A DNA stretch of 64,000 nucleotides, from the NCBI GenBank assembly GCA_947623455.1, contig OX392535.1, positions 36,604,688 to 36,668,687 of the forward strand. The letters run 5' to 3'. The notes below the pieces were generated by a model. That model made no database searches and was not told the DNA's origin. It worked only from the letters and a program-made list of their open reading frames with translations. Shown here piece after piece: positions 11,735 through 21,481 of the stretch (position 1 is the first letter of the stretch; each line of letters starts with the position of its first letter). The translations under genes and the position numbers were made by a program. The DNA comes from Mimachlamys varia. Taxonomy: Eukaryota; Mollusca; Bivalvia; Pectinida; Pectinidae.

Positions 11735-12110
11735 GTGCTGCACCTTTAACAGATGACGTTACACACACATATGCTGCACCTCTTAAATTTAGTAATAGAT
11801 ACAGCATGCCGAAAAAAAACTAATTCAACTGTACCATACAGCTGTTTCGTCCTCCTAGAACTATTCAGTGATGCTAAGGGGCCAAAAGGTGGGAATCCAA
11901 AATGTCTAAACTAATGTAGAAGCAGAAGGGTCAGGTGCATAAAGTAAAACCCCTTTAATTTATTAATTTAGAAGTAAAATTAAACTAGTTCTGTATAATT
12001 TCAAATCTTGTACTACGAAAATGTGTATATTATGTATCGTGCCACTACTCAAATGAGATTAACTGTGGCTATGGAGGCTCCAGCAAACCTCGGGGACTAA
12101 ACAATCCACC
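11735..12110 (-). repeat. Family-2 dispersed repeat (longest copy)
   Basis: Runs from GATGACGTTACACACACATA through GCTGCACCTCTTAAATTTAG, CAGCTGTTTCGTCCTCCTAG, GTGATGCTAAGGGGCCAAAA, GTACTACGAAAATGTGTATA and TAACTGTGGCTATGGAGGCT. A partial second head (GACGTAACACACATGTGCTG at about 11720) sits beside it, so two copies may be nested. It ends about 500 bp past the opsin stop codon on the downstream side of that gene. Confidence 0.8.
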
Positions 12111-12415
12111 AGCAGAGTATTAATCATTAGGGTTGTATCTAATTAGATTTTTATTATTTTTTTTATTTTTTTCTCTTTAATGCATGTTAAGACAAAAGTT
12201 GTTTATAAACCTGGCTACGAACATAATCGAGTACTAAGCATTAAACAAGCAGGCCATAATGTTTTAGACAATTGTATTACTTCGTCCTGAGTGTATTGGA
12301 ATGTTTTCAAAATATGTTTTCACGTTGGTGTTTAAGGAACATAAAATCTATATGATGCTGATATTCTTGAAAACAAAAATGAATCGACAAGCACATGTAT
12401 TTTACATTAATTATA

Positions 12416-12421
12416 TTTAAT
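12416..12421 (-). terminator. Possible opsin polyadenylation signal
   Basis: The minus strand reads ATTAAA here, about 220 bp after the opsin stop codon. It is the nearest common poly(A) hexamer variant I found downstream. In AT-rich DNA this is weak evidence. Confidence 0.2.
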
Positions 12422-12640
12422 TATAACTATTTCACACAAAACAAATATTTTCTTTCTTCCTTAAATATATTGACCACACACAAACATACACACATATATA
12501 TATACAAAATATGTATATATATCCATTGTACCATTTGAGTAATAATGCTTCTGATCACACAAATACCTTCATTAATATATCAAATGCAACAATGTTAGAC
12601 CTTCGATGCTTGAATACAATATTCTTTTGTCTAATTTCTT

Positions 12641-13029
12641 TTATAAAGTACATTCATTTCTGTCTAGTCCTGTTTCCAGTACACATGAGCCGAAATTGTC
12701 ATCACTTTTAATCTCGGACTTTTGAGAAGAAAGAGACATTGGCACATGGAAGTCTACCATTTTTGTAGACTCGTTGGCCATTTCTCCTGAATCCCGTCTG
12801 CGACATCGATGTGTACATCTGTAAAATATCAACAGAGACGGAAACGTGTCAAATAATGCTCGTTTGAACGATCTGTTCCTGCACACGTATATAAGAGGAT
12901 TCCAGATAATAGATGCCTTTGCAAATAACGAAGGCAATGTTGCGACAAAAGGATGTACGTCTTCAGCATATCCAAGAATAGCAGCAACTGCAAAAATCGA
13001 GTATGGTATCCAGGATATCAGAAATGCAG
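12641..13029 (-). CDS. Opsin, terminal coding exon (TM6-TM7 and C-terminal tail)
   Basis: An opsin is a seven-transmembrane, G-protein-coupled light receptor that binds retinal by a Schiff base to a lysine in TM7. This exon encodes FLISWIPYSIFAVAAILGY (TM6 with the WxPY toggle region), then LPSLFAKASIIWNPLIYV. The retinal-binding Lys is at 12917-12919 and the NPxxY box (NPLIY) at 12887-12901. Next come NRSFKRALF (helix 8; NRS occupies the position of the NKQ/HPK tripeptide that differs between opsin classes), two membrane-proximal cysteines (YRCTHRC) that could be palmitoylated, and a Ser/Thr-containing tail ending at the stop 12641-12643. The acceptor is TGTATGTTTCAG before 13029; the exon starts after one base of a codon (phase 1). 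The LFAK form and tail point away from Gq r-opsins and towards the ciliary/tetraopsin side (neuropsin, peropsin, Go or xenopsin-like); the exact class is unresolved. Confidence 0.93.
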
Positions 13030-13341
13030 CTGAAACATACAACAGTATTCAATTTCAAATTTATTGCAACAATATCAACTATCATTGGTTGTTTTCATGG
13101 AATATTCTAATATTTCATTAAAACGGTGTTTTGTGCACAAATATTTTTACCAATCGACGGCACAAGCTAACGAAATTCAACTTTAAAAATAAAATATAAT
13201 TACTTAAACCGACCTTGATAACTCAAATTGTAGTTCATACACACGTTTTATATGTAAGTACCCAATACGCCTTTTCCGAGAAACAAGAACTCTTTTGAAG
13301 CTGCGTTAAAATTCAGGGATTTGATCATGTGACCGCGAAAC

Positions 13342-13582
13342 ATTTAGGGCACTTCACGATGATAACATTGCCGACCGAATGACATCTGGAATAGATTGTT
13401 GACTTTTAGTCGCTTTAGGTTAAAATGTGACAAAACAAACGTACAGACTCCAAACCAATATGTGTATCCGCTAGTCGTAATGTAAATGTAACGTACAATT
13501 TTTAATTTACTAACTTTTCAATTAGCTTTCCGTCATTGCAAACCTGATTTGGCCGCCATTATGTTTTCAAAGTGCCCTAAAT
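13342..13582. mobile_element. MITE with 13-bp perfect terminal inverted repeats
   Basis: ATTTAGGGCACTT at 13342-13354 is exactly matched by AAGTGCCCTAAAT at 13570-13582. The 241-bp span has no coding capacity. A small perfect hairpin (TTGTGAT-GAAA-ATCACAA) lies just outside the right end at about 13594-13611. It lies inside the opsin intron. Target-site duplication is not obvious. Confidence 0.75.
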
Positions 13583-14264
13583 AAAGTCGCATTGTGATGA
13601 AAATCACAAGACTAAATCGACTGAAAGTAGTATCCCGGGAAATGGCGTATTATACGAAAAAATCCTTTGTTTTTGTTACGCTTGAGGCTTCTTCGATTTG
13701 AAAATTTGTATACAACATTAATTAAACTTTCAAGATTTACTCCACTAATCAAACAGAACATCTGCAATTAACCATAGTGTAATTCTACTCAAAACAAAGA
13801 ATACCTTCCAAACAAAACATCGGATATGCATCATAATCTTTGAAACGTATCAGTGATGAAAGAGTTAGAATAATGAAATTGAAAGTAAGAAATATGTATA
13901 GATGCTAGTCATATATACATGTATTAACAAGGTAATGAAAACTTAAAAAACATTTGATATTTGACCTCCTCGATTGCTTCTAAATGCCATCCAATAAAAT
14001 AACATGCAAAACAAAAGATTAGAAATAATCTCTCGTAACAACATCATGAACTACCTTTAATGTTTGTAAACATGTAATACATTTTTAGCCTCTGTTAAAT
14101 CATCTAGAAGAAGATCACGACATCGTTCTTATAGAAAACGGTGTATGACCCATTTGCCTATTGCGTAGATCTGTCTATGACTCTTTTGTGGATGATTGCG
14201 ATTTATATCAAATATCACCTCGAACTAAATCTTGTAAGTTTAGTCATGATATAGAATTACAAGA

Positions 14265-14640
14265 ACACAGTTATTGATAATAATAGTAAATCAAGGTTCT
14301 TATAAACCGCTTTATCGCAACCTAAAAGTCGTGTCAAAGCAGTGCACTAATTATTATCCGTGGTTAAACATATGTGAGGCCTCATCGTTCAAGATCGTTC
14401 TCAAATCCGCGGAAATAAGACAACCAGTGCTGCCATTTCGATGCTTACAGCTAACATACAATGTATAGAACTACTCAACCACGTACTCATTTACAGCTTA
14501 GTAGACTGGAACAAACTTAGTAAAGTATCTAGCTCAATGATACAACACGAGTGTCGTAGCCGTGACTCGAACTCGCAACCCATCGATTACGAGCCCGGCG
14601 TCCTGCCACTAGGTCACGGTGTCTCGTTAAGACAAGGCGG
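14265..14640 (-). mobile_element. tRNA-derived SINE
   Basis: On the minus strand it starts CGAGACACCGTGACCTAGTG. It has an RNA polymerase III A-box-like TGACCTAGTGGCAGGACG and a B-box-like GAGTTCGAGTCACG, followed by a long non-tRNA body (TAAATGAGTACGTGGTTGAG, AGAACGATCTTGAACGATG) and a tail reaching ATAAGAACCTTGATTTAC. The copy at 52640-52985 shares head, body and tail. It lies in the opsin intron, in the same transcriptional sense as the opsin. Confidence 0.8.
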
Positions 14641-14764
14641 AGTTCATTGATGTAAGATTAATTAAAGATGAATATTTTTTCCACACTTCACAGGTTCATT
14701 ACAATTTTTGCTAGGGAAAGATGAACCAGTCTTGGGCCGGGATAGGAAAAAAGACAGTTCACAC

Positions 14765-15090
14765 GCGCTTTTATTCTAAAACGTCGCTATCACGTAATCA
14801 CTGTATGCAGTGTAACCAAAGTAACTTCAATAATTGTATCTTCCATTGATAATGGCGCAATGCACTGAGCTCACGTCACGTTATAACTTAGTTTATATTA
14901 GGAAAGGGTGGGAGAAAAATAATTTATCACCCCTGTATAATTTAGACAGAGAAATATCAACCCTCTGGAAAAGATTTAGGAATTTTAGCATTCGGCAAAG
15001 CCTCTTAATCAAATTCAAAAATCTTACCCTCGGGTTGAGAATTCTCAATCAGCATTACACAGGTGTTATATATCCTATTGGTCTTTGGTG
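14765..15090 (+). repeat. Repeat D copy 1
   Basis: Shares with 19480-19850 (opposite strand) the words TTCTAAAACGTCGCTATC, CATTGATAATGGCGCAATGC, GACAGAGAAATATCAA and AATCTTACCCTCGGG. Each copy carries a short open frame starting ...LPLxMA and containing DREIS and LTLGL, so the family may derive from a coding sequence, but neither copy is long or intact. Unclassified. Confidence 0.65.
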
Positions 15091-15129
15091 AAGACCGTCT
15101 ATATACTTTTGAAACAAGAAAAAACTTAC

Positions 15130-15235
15130 CAACGAGTAAAAAAATGGTTTTCATCACTTTAACCTCTCGCCGATTAGCTCGATGGTGTTGTTGAAATCCT
15201 TTATATCTCTTCGCTATAGATCTCTGCTTTTTAAT
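15130..15235 (-). CDS. Opsin, penultimate coding exon (third cytoplasmic loop and start of TM6)
   Basis: A 106-nt exon with acceptor TTTTTGATTTTCCAG before 15235 and donor GTAAGT after 15130. It starts in phase 0 and ends one base into a codon, which fits the phase-1 start of the terminal exon exactly. It encodes IKKQRSIAKRY, the basic loop HHRANRREVKVMK and the first part of TM6 (TIFLLV). The Glu of RREVKVMK is at the position of the conserved acidic residue at the cytoplasmic end of TM6 (6.30). This loop contacts the G protein. The preceding exon, which should end in TM5 in phase 0, was not found. Confidence 0.88.
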
Positions 15236-15539
15236 CTGGAAAATCAAAAACGAAGAATAAACCCTTAGCGTTAGCAACAATATAGCATAATCAACCATGA
15301 AAACTAAAAAAAAATCTTATCTAGAAAATACATAATCCAAACGTCTAGCTAAGTATACAGTCGTCTTTAAACCTGTTTTGGCATTCAATGTCGTAAAGGA
15401 TAAGCGTATATAAGTCCTTTTTGGGCTGCAAAAAAAACACTTAAGGCAATAGGACTTCCTTAGACATAATGAAGAGGTAAAAATCTAAATTTTAAAAGTC
15501 CAAAAAGGGCCTTACATTGAAAATAAGACGTTTACTCTT

Positions 15540-15935
15540 CCGGAACACCTGGGACCGTATACCTGAAACTGTTCTCGTGCTCAAGCATGGATTCTGTGCT
15601 CAAGCCATATTTCTTGTTATGGCTATAGATTATGTATGCAATCTAATTTTGTCAAGGCTATGGTAAAAAGTTGATGTGACATGATGTCGAAAGCTGTTTT
15701 CAAGATCTATAATGACTTTTTGACTCTTCGACATGATTTAGATGAGTTTCAAGAAAGCCGGCTTGAGCATAGAATCCATGCTTGAGCATGAGAACGGTTT
15801 CATTAATACGGGCCCTGGTCTTATTCTCTTGTACTTTTAGGAGGGTCTCAATGTTAATTTTTTTCCTTTGTTCATATTTTGTCTTTAGTTTATTTGATTT
15901 TAATTTCATACTAAGGTTTTGTTGACGCATTTGTA
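15540..15935 (+). mobile_element. RT-element tail fragment, rearranged
   Basis: CTCTTCCGGAACACCTGGGA at about 15535 is followed by unrelated sequence. Then CCTGGTCTTATTCTCTTGTA (about 15814), TTCCTTTGTTCATATTTTGT and AAGGTTTTGTTGACGCATTT complete the tail. The 250-bp inserted segment contains an internal inverted repeat: CTCAAGCATGGATTCTGTGC (about 15580) against GCATAGAATCCATGCTTGAG (about 15770). Confidence 0.65.
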
Positions 15936-16104
15936 TTTTCTGAGATTTTTTTATACACCCATGCTTTTGATGGCGATAATCAGAAATACCGTTTGTGGCT
16001 CTTCGATTTGATACCGTATATAGTGAATGTGAAATAATACTGAACCGGTTAGACAGTTTCGAATTAATTATAATTTTTTTTCAATGTAAGAAGATCTCGT
16101 TTTA

Positions 16105-17990
16105 CTTATCACCAGTTAATGCATCATACCCTTATGCATGGGCATAATGTTATGTAATAGACAAGGGATTATAGCTAACAGTTGATATCATCATATACCT
16201 AAGGCATAAACACAATGTTATGTTATAGACAAGGGGCTATAGCTACCAGTTGATATCATCATATACCTAAGGCATAGACACAATGTTATGTAATAGACAA
16301 GGGGTTATAGCTAACAGTTAATACATGTTGTAGCTAAGACACAGCGCTATGTAATAGACAAGAGGTTATAGTTTACAGTTGATACACCATATACCTAAGG
16401 CATAGAAACAATGTTATGTAATAGACAGGGATTATAGCTAACAGGTGATACATCATATACCTAAGGCATAGAAACAATGTTATGTAATAGACAGGGGATT
16501 ATAGCTAACAGGTGATACATCATGTACCTAAGGCGTAGACAAAATGTTTTGTAATAGACAAGGGATTATAGCTAACAGGTGATACATCATATCTCTAAGG
16601 CGTAGACAAAATGTTTTGTAATAGACAGGGGATTATAGCTAACAGGTGATACATCATGTACCTAAGACGTAGACAAAATGTTTTGTAATAGACAGCGGAT
16701 AATAGCTAACAGGTGATACATCATGTACCTAAGGCGTAGACAAAATGTTTTGTAATAGACAAGGGATTATAGCTTACAGGTGATACATCATATACCTAAG
16801 GCGTAGACAAAATGTTATGTAATAGACAAGGGATTATAGCTTACAGGTGATACATCATATATCAAAGGCATAGACACAATGTTATGTAATAGACAGCGGA
16901 TTATAGCTAACAGGTGATACATCATGTACCTAAGGCATAGAAACAATGTTATGTAATAGACAGCGGATAATAGCTAACAGGTGATAAATCATATACCTAA
17001 GGCGTAGACAAAATGTTATGTAATAGACAAGGGATTATAGCTTACATGTGATACATCATATACCTAAGGCATAGACACAATGTTATGTAATAGACAGCGG
17101 ATTATAGCTAACAGGTGATACATCATGTACCTAAGGCATAGAAACAATGTTATGTAATAGACAGCGGATTATAGCTAACAGGTGATAAATCATGTACCTA
17201 AGGCGTAGACACAATGTTATGTAATAGACAGCGGATAATAGCTAACAGGTGATAAATCATGTACCTAAGGCGTAGACAAAATGTTTTGTAATAGACAGGG
17301 GATTATAGCTTACAAGTAATACATCATATATCTAAGGCATAGACACAATGTTATGTAATAGACAAGGGATTATAGCTACTGGGTGATACATCATATATCT
17401 AAGGCATAGAAACAATGTTATGTAATAGACAGGGGATTATAGCTTACAAGTAATACATCATATATCTAAGGCATAGACACAATGTTATGTAATAGACAAG
17501 GGATTATAGCTTACAGGAGATACATCATATACCTAAGGCATAGATAAAATATTATGTAATAGACAAGGGATTATAGCTACTGGGTGATACATCATATACC
17601 TAAGGCATAGAAACAATGTTATGTAATAGACAGCGGATAATAGCTAACAGGTGATACATCATATACCTAAGGCGTAGACAAAATGTTATGTAATAGACAG
17701 GGGATTATAGCTTACAGGTGATACATCATATATCAAAGGCATAGAAACAATGTTATGTAATAGACAGGGGATTATAGCTTACAGGTGATACATCATATAC
17801 CTAAGGCATAGAAACAATGTTATGTAATAGACAGGGGATTATAGCTTACAAGTAATACATCATATACTTTAGGCATAGACACAATGTTATGTCATAGACA
17901 AGGGATTATAGTTTTCAGGTGATACATCATATACTTTAGGCATAAACATAATGTTATATAATAGACAAGGGTTATAGATAACAGTTATTA
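16105..17990. repeat. 67-bp tandem repeat array (about 28 copies)
   Basis: Units of 67-68 bp built around ATGTTATGTAATAGACA, GATTATAGCTAACAGGTG and ATACATCATATACCTAAGGC. Unit boundaries step by 67-68 bp, as at 16147, 16215 and 16283. Variants (GTTTTG for GTTATG, AGCGGAT for AGGGGAT, GCGTAG for GCATAG) cluster. One block at about 16870 recurs nearly unchanged 201 bp later at about 17071, i.e. three units, indicating segmental amplification. 67 is not a multiple of three and stops abound, so it is not coding. It lies upstream of the 15.2-kb opsin exon and so is probably intronic. Confidence 0.95.
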
Positions 17991-18282
17991 ACCGACATAT
18001 ATTATGTTTGTCAGGATATTAATATCTCATAAACCAAGCTATTCATTGCAATCAGAACAATAAACTTCAGAAATTGAATAAGACGTCGATTTCGCCGTGG
18101 AGAAACAATATATATCTAAGGGTTTTAATACGTCTTATCTTACATACTCGTCGGTTCGTTTGAAGTTAATGACATATTATTGCAGTTTCAGATTTCTGTG
18201 TAACAAATCTTTCATAACAAAATATGTAATAACATATTTTGATAAATCACTCGGTACAAATTTAATGAAAAAATATGGAACA

Positions 18283-18480
18283 TTTTTCATAGCTGTATAA
18301 AGTATGTTGCGTAATAGATGCATAATAAAACGTTACAGGAGTACTAAAGGTACAATTCAGACGATGCTTCTTGTTTTGTTCTATATTTCCATAGCTGTAT
18401 AAAGTATGTTGCGTTATAGATGTATATAAAACGGTACAGGATTTCTAAAGTTACAATTCGGACGATGCTTCTGTTTTATT
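18283..18480. repeat. Two-copy tandem duplication (about 105 bp)
   Basis: CATAGCTGTATAAAGTATGT ... CAGACGATGCTTCT is followed directly by a second copy CATAGCTGTATAAAGTATGT ... CGGACGATGCTTCT, with small differences. Confidence 0.85.
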
Positions 18481-18885
18481 TCAGATTTTCATTTTATCTC
18501 AAATGTTATCTTTCATGAGATAGTCATAATTTAAAATGAAAACACGAACAGGAAAACATAAACATGAACACACCATCACGAATATAATGAAATATGCGAG
18601 TTTATGAGAAAACTTCAAATGCCATAATACCAAAGCCAGCGCTTCCATTTTTGAATCCAAACAAGATATCGACGACCTAAAACATAACTAGTTAAGAATT
18701 TGATTGATGACTGGTTTTTTTTTCGAAAATTTTAAGTTGGAAGTATGTTAACTGACATTTCTAATCCATCAATGGAATATTTTATAAGCACAGATTCAAA
18801 CATCTCCTATTTTTGTTGCGTGGATGTGATTTATGCCTTTAAAAAAACTATTGATGATAAATTACAAGCATGGTTATAGCAAATA

Positions 18886-19175
18886 AAAAATAAAGAATAT
18901 CAAACTGTCAACAAAACAATAATCCGAACTCAAAATCGATTAAACTAGGGGCAAAATATGAACAATAGAAGGATCTAAATGGAGACCCTGGTAAAAGTAC
19001 ACAATGAATAAGATAGAAAAAGTAAGCGTCGTTTGCTTCATCGACGACACCCGCCATGTAAGTCTTAGTCACATCAAAGTAAACATCAAGTCCTCAAAAT
19101 GAGTCATCATTGTCAATCACAAGTAAACACACTAATGAGCATACACAAAATCGCTCATCTTCACATTTATAGTAG
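18886..19175 (-). mobile_element. RT-element tail fragment
   Basis: Contains ACAATAATCCGAACTCAAAA, CGATTAAACTAGGGGCAAAA, GCTTCATCGACGACACCCGC and AATGAGCATACACAAAATCG; loses similarity after the CATCTTCACAT block. Confidence 0.8.
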
Positions 19176-19244
19176 GTTGCACCAAAGAGCCTCCGAGAGC
19201 TTCAGGTGAATTGCTTTAATAAAAAAACAAATTCTTTTTTTTCC

Positions 19245-19850
19245 CTAATAATGAATATTGTGCGTTGCCCATTCCCAAGACTCTTTAATGTCTTTATATC
19301 TTGGATAGGAAATCCACTGAATGGTTTTCAACTTTCTGAAATCCCGAGGCGTTTTGAAAATACCAAGGAGAAAAAGTGATAACTTTAAAGGTTTCGGATT
19401 CAGAAAGGCCGAGGCATTTGCCAACCTTGCCGTGTCAGAAAGAAATTTCGTACATCCCTTTATTTCCCTGATCAGCTCTATCTTACAAACAGGGAAATAA
19501 GAGACAGCAGAATATATTACATCTTTGTGATGAAGAGTGATAGTTTTAAGCCCGAGGGTAAGGATTCGGAACGTAAACATCAGGCTTTTCCTAGTGCTAA
19601 GCTTCACAACACTTATCCTGAGAATTGAAATTTCTCTGTCGACATCAAACATACATTGCATTTGTACAGGGGTAACTGGTTCGTGTTTGCTCCCACACTT
19701 CACAACCGTAACAAAATCTATAATGATGAACCGAGGGCATCGCGCCATCATCAATGGCAAATGCAATGTGACAAATTAATGATGTTACTATGATAACACA
19801 CCATAAAGTGATGACGCGATAGTGACGTTTTAGAATGAGAACACATGTCA
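19245..19850 (-). repeat. Repeat D copy 2 with 173-codon open frame
   Basis: The 19480-19850 part matches repeat D copy 1 in reverse. On the minus strand a frame of 173 codons (19245-19766) stays open: LPLMMARC near the start, DREISILRI, LTLGLK, and a second half with KPLKLSLFLLGIFK and YPRYKDIKESWEWA that has no counterpart in copy 1. I recognise no domain. It could be a fragment of an unknown element protein or a host gene remnant; chance is less likely at this length, but no splice or start evidence supports a gene. Confidence 0.5.
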
Positions 19851-20204
19851 GTAATCTTTTACCTAATTAGGTAAAAACATGCTTATCTTTTCTCTACCAT
19901 ATACGGGGATGCAACTGCAAAGTGTTAGAGAAAATTATCTTCTGTAGACTACTTTATCGAATAGGACTCTTGAATAAACCTACATGTATTTAGATTGCAC
20001 AATCTGAAGAAATCTTAACACAAAGTTCTTTATGTATTGACATACTGGAAAAACATAGCTGAAAAATAGCAGCAATGATAAGATTTAGTTTCAAAACCAT
20101 TTGCAGTCAAATTGTAAATGGTAGTTTATTTGTGTTGAAGCCTGCTGATAAACAACAGTGCATTCTTCAACCCATATTTCGTATTCCTGCAAACACTTAC
20201 CGAA

Positions 20205-20500
20205 ACGTCAACGAAACCATAATCTGAACTAAAACAACCATTGATTTATAGGCAAAATTTTTACAAAAGAAAGATTTTTACGGAGACCCTTGGAAAAGTA
20301 CAAGATAATAAGACCAGGTGTTCCGGAAGAGTAAATGTCTTCTGCTTTAGCTTCAACACCCATCATTTGTTTCCTTTTTTCATAAAAGGAAGGTTTGAAA
20401 GTATGTATGAACATATTAAAAAACGCCAACCTCCATATTGATCAAGGATACAAAATATTTCTTAATTAGACCAAGATGACACCATAAAACTTGTTCATAG
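20205..20500 (-). mobile_element. RT-element tail fragment
   Basis: Landmarks ACGTCAACGAAACCATAATC, GATAATAAGACCAGGTGTTC, CGGAAGAGTAAATGTCTTCT, and AGACCAAGATGACACCATA. The middle of the tail is replaced by short unrelated sequence. Confidence 0.75.
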
Positions 20501-20506
20501 AGTTCA

Positions 20507-20590
20507 TCAGTTAGCAGAAACAACGATAAAACGTTGGTCATAAGGGTCATTGTGCTGGTTCGGGGTCCAGTATAGACAAGATAGGTCAGT
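20507..20590 (-). pseudogene. Reverse-transcriptase fragment
   Basis: The minus-strand frame reads LSCLYWTPNQHNDPYDQRF, the same RT block as at 2801 (YWxPKLHKxPY) with the lysine of PKLHK changed. It is followed by a stop at its end. It is directly adjacent to, and in the same orientation as, the tail fragment at 20205-20500, so the middle of the RT frame has been deleted. Confidence 0.7.
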
Positions 20591-21242
20591 TTCTTTTTCA
20601 TTTACTGATATATAGAAATATTGTAATGATACTGATGCATGGTTAGACAGTTTTTTATCTAGTGAAACACGTTTCAATGTGTAGGCAGGGCTACTTTTGT
20701 TATCAAGCAGGCCTTGCTCTTTTTGCAAACAATAAATCTAATAGCGTTTGCAAACAGGGATACATAGTTTAGGTGCCTGTCTGCAGATCATGCAAATAAT
20801 AAACACATTGTTCAAAAAATATTTTTTTTGTGAAATAACATCGGCAAGAATACTTTTTATTTCGGTAACATGAAAGCGTTTCTAAAGAATGCAGACGTTT
20901 ACTTGTAGGTTTAGATCAATGTATAATGACAGAGTCCATTAGCTTTACCTTCTAACCAAATTCCGAGATTTATGTTGAGTGATATAGATAAGCCTGTAGC
21001 GTGATAACCTCGATTAATGGAATTGGCGCGTATATAAAGATTATAGCAATACATCAGAGAAAGGGGGACATTTAGAAGATAGCTTGTGGTTTGATAAATG
21101 AATGACTCGTACGCCATATATAACTGACTTTGAACAACGAGGGAGAAAAAAGACGCATAGCTGAGTCCATCAGAGACGTATTTGGAGATTCAAACGTATG
21201 ATGGCGTGCCGCTTTGTTAATTTAATCGCAGTTAATTCCACA

Positions 21243-21481
21243 TACTGTAAAAGTGGATTTGTTCGCGGTGTGGAAAGTTTCCCTTATTTCGCTGGTATTA
21301 AATCTCCGCGAATAAATCCACACGCGAACATATTTAACACCACTCAAACTCTATAATATATAATAAGTACTAAAGGTACATAGTGCAAAACAGCATTATA
21401 GACTGCTCAAAAATCTCCACACAGCAAACAGTTTAGTAGCGAAAAATTCCACTGGCGGCGAAAATATTGGCTTTTACACTA
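21243..21481. mobile_element. MITE with TACTGTAAAAG termini
   Basis: Starts TACTGTAAAAGTGGATTTGT and ends GGCTTTTACACTA, an imperfect inverted match. The interior has CG-rich words (TTCGCGGTGTGG, CCGCGAATAAATCCACACG) that pair internally. A diverged relative lies at 28910-29135. Confidence 0.7.

Larger units (their letters stand above)
13030..15129 (-). other. Opsin last intron (phase 1)
   Basis: Donor TTG|GTAAGT at 15129 and acceptor TTTCAG at 13030. Splicing joins ..TIFLLV with the split Ala codon G|CT and then AFLISW, giving an uninterrupted TM6. The intron is packed with insertions: a 241-bp MITE (13342-13582), a SINE (14265-14640) and a further repeat (14765-15090) that ends only about 40 bp from the donor. 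Confidence 0.9.

Noticed and set aside
14510..14640. Candidate tRNA gene on the minus strand
   Set aside because: Same SINE family as 52640; no proper acceptor stem or 3' end.
16105..17990. CRISPR-like array
   Set aside because: The units are contiguous with no unique spacers and lie in eukaryotic DNA; it is a simple tandem repeat.
20911..21117. Hydrophobic minus-strand frame with PLSLMYCYNLYI, reminiscent of opsin TM5 (PLxxxxxCYxxI)
   Set aside because: Spacing between PL and CY is one residue short, the following residues do not lead into the IKKQRSI exon, and no phase-0 donor was found there.
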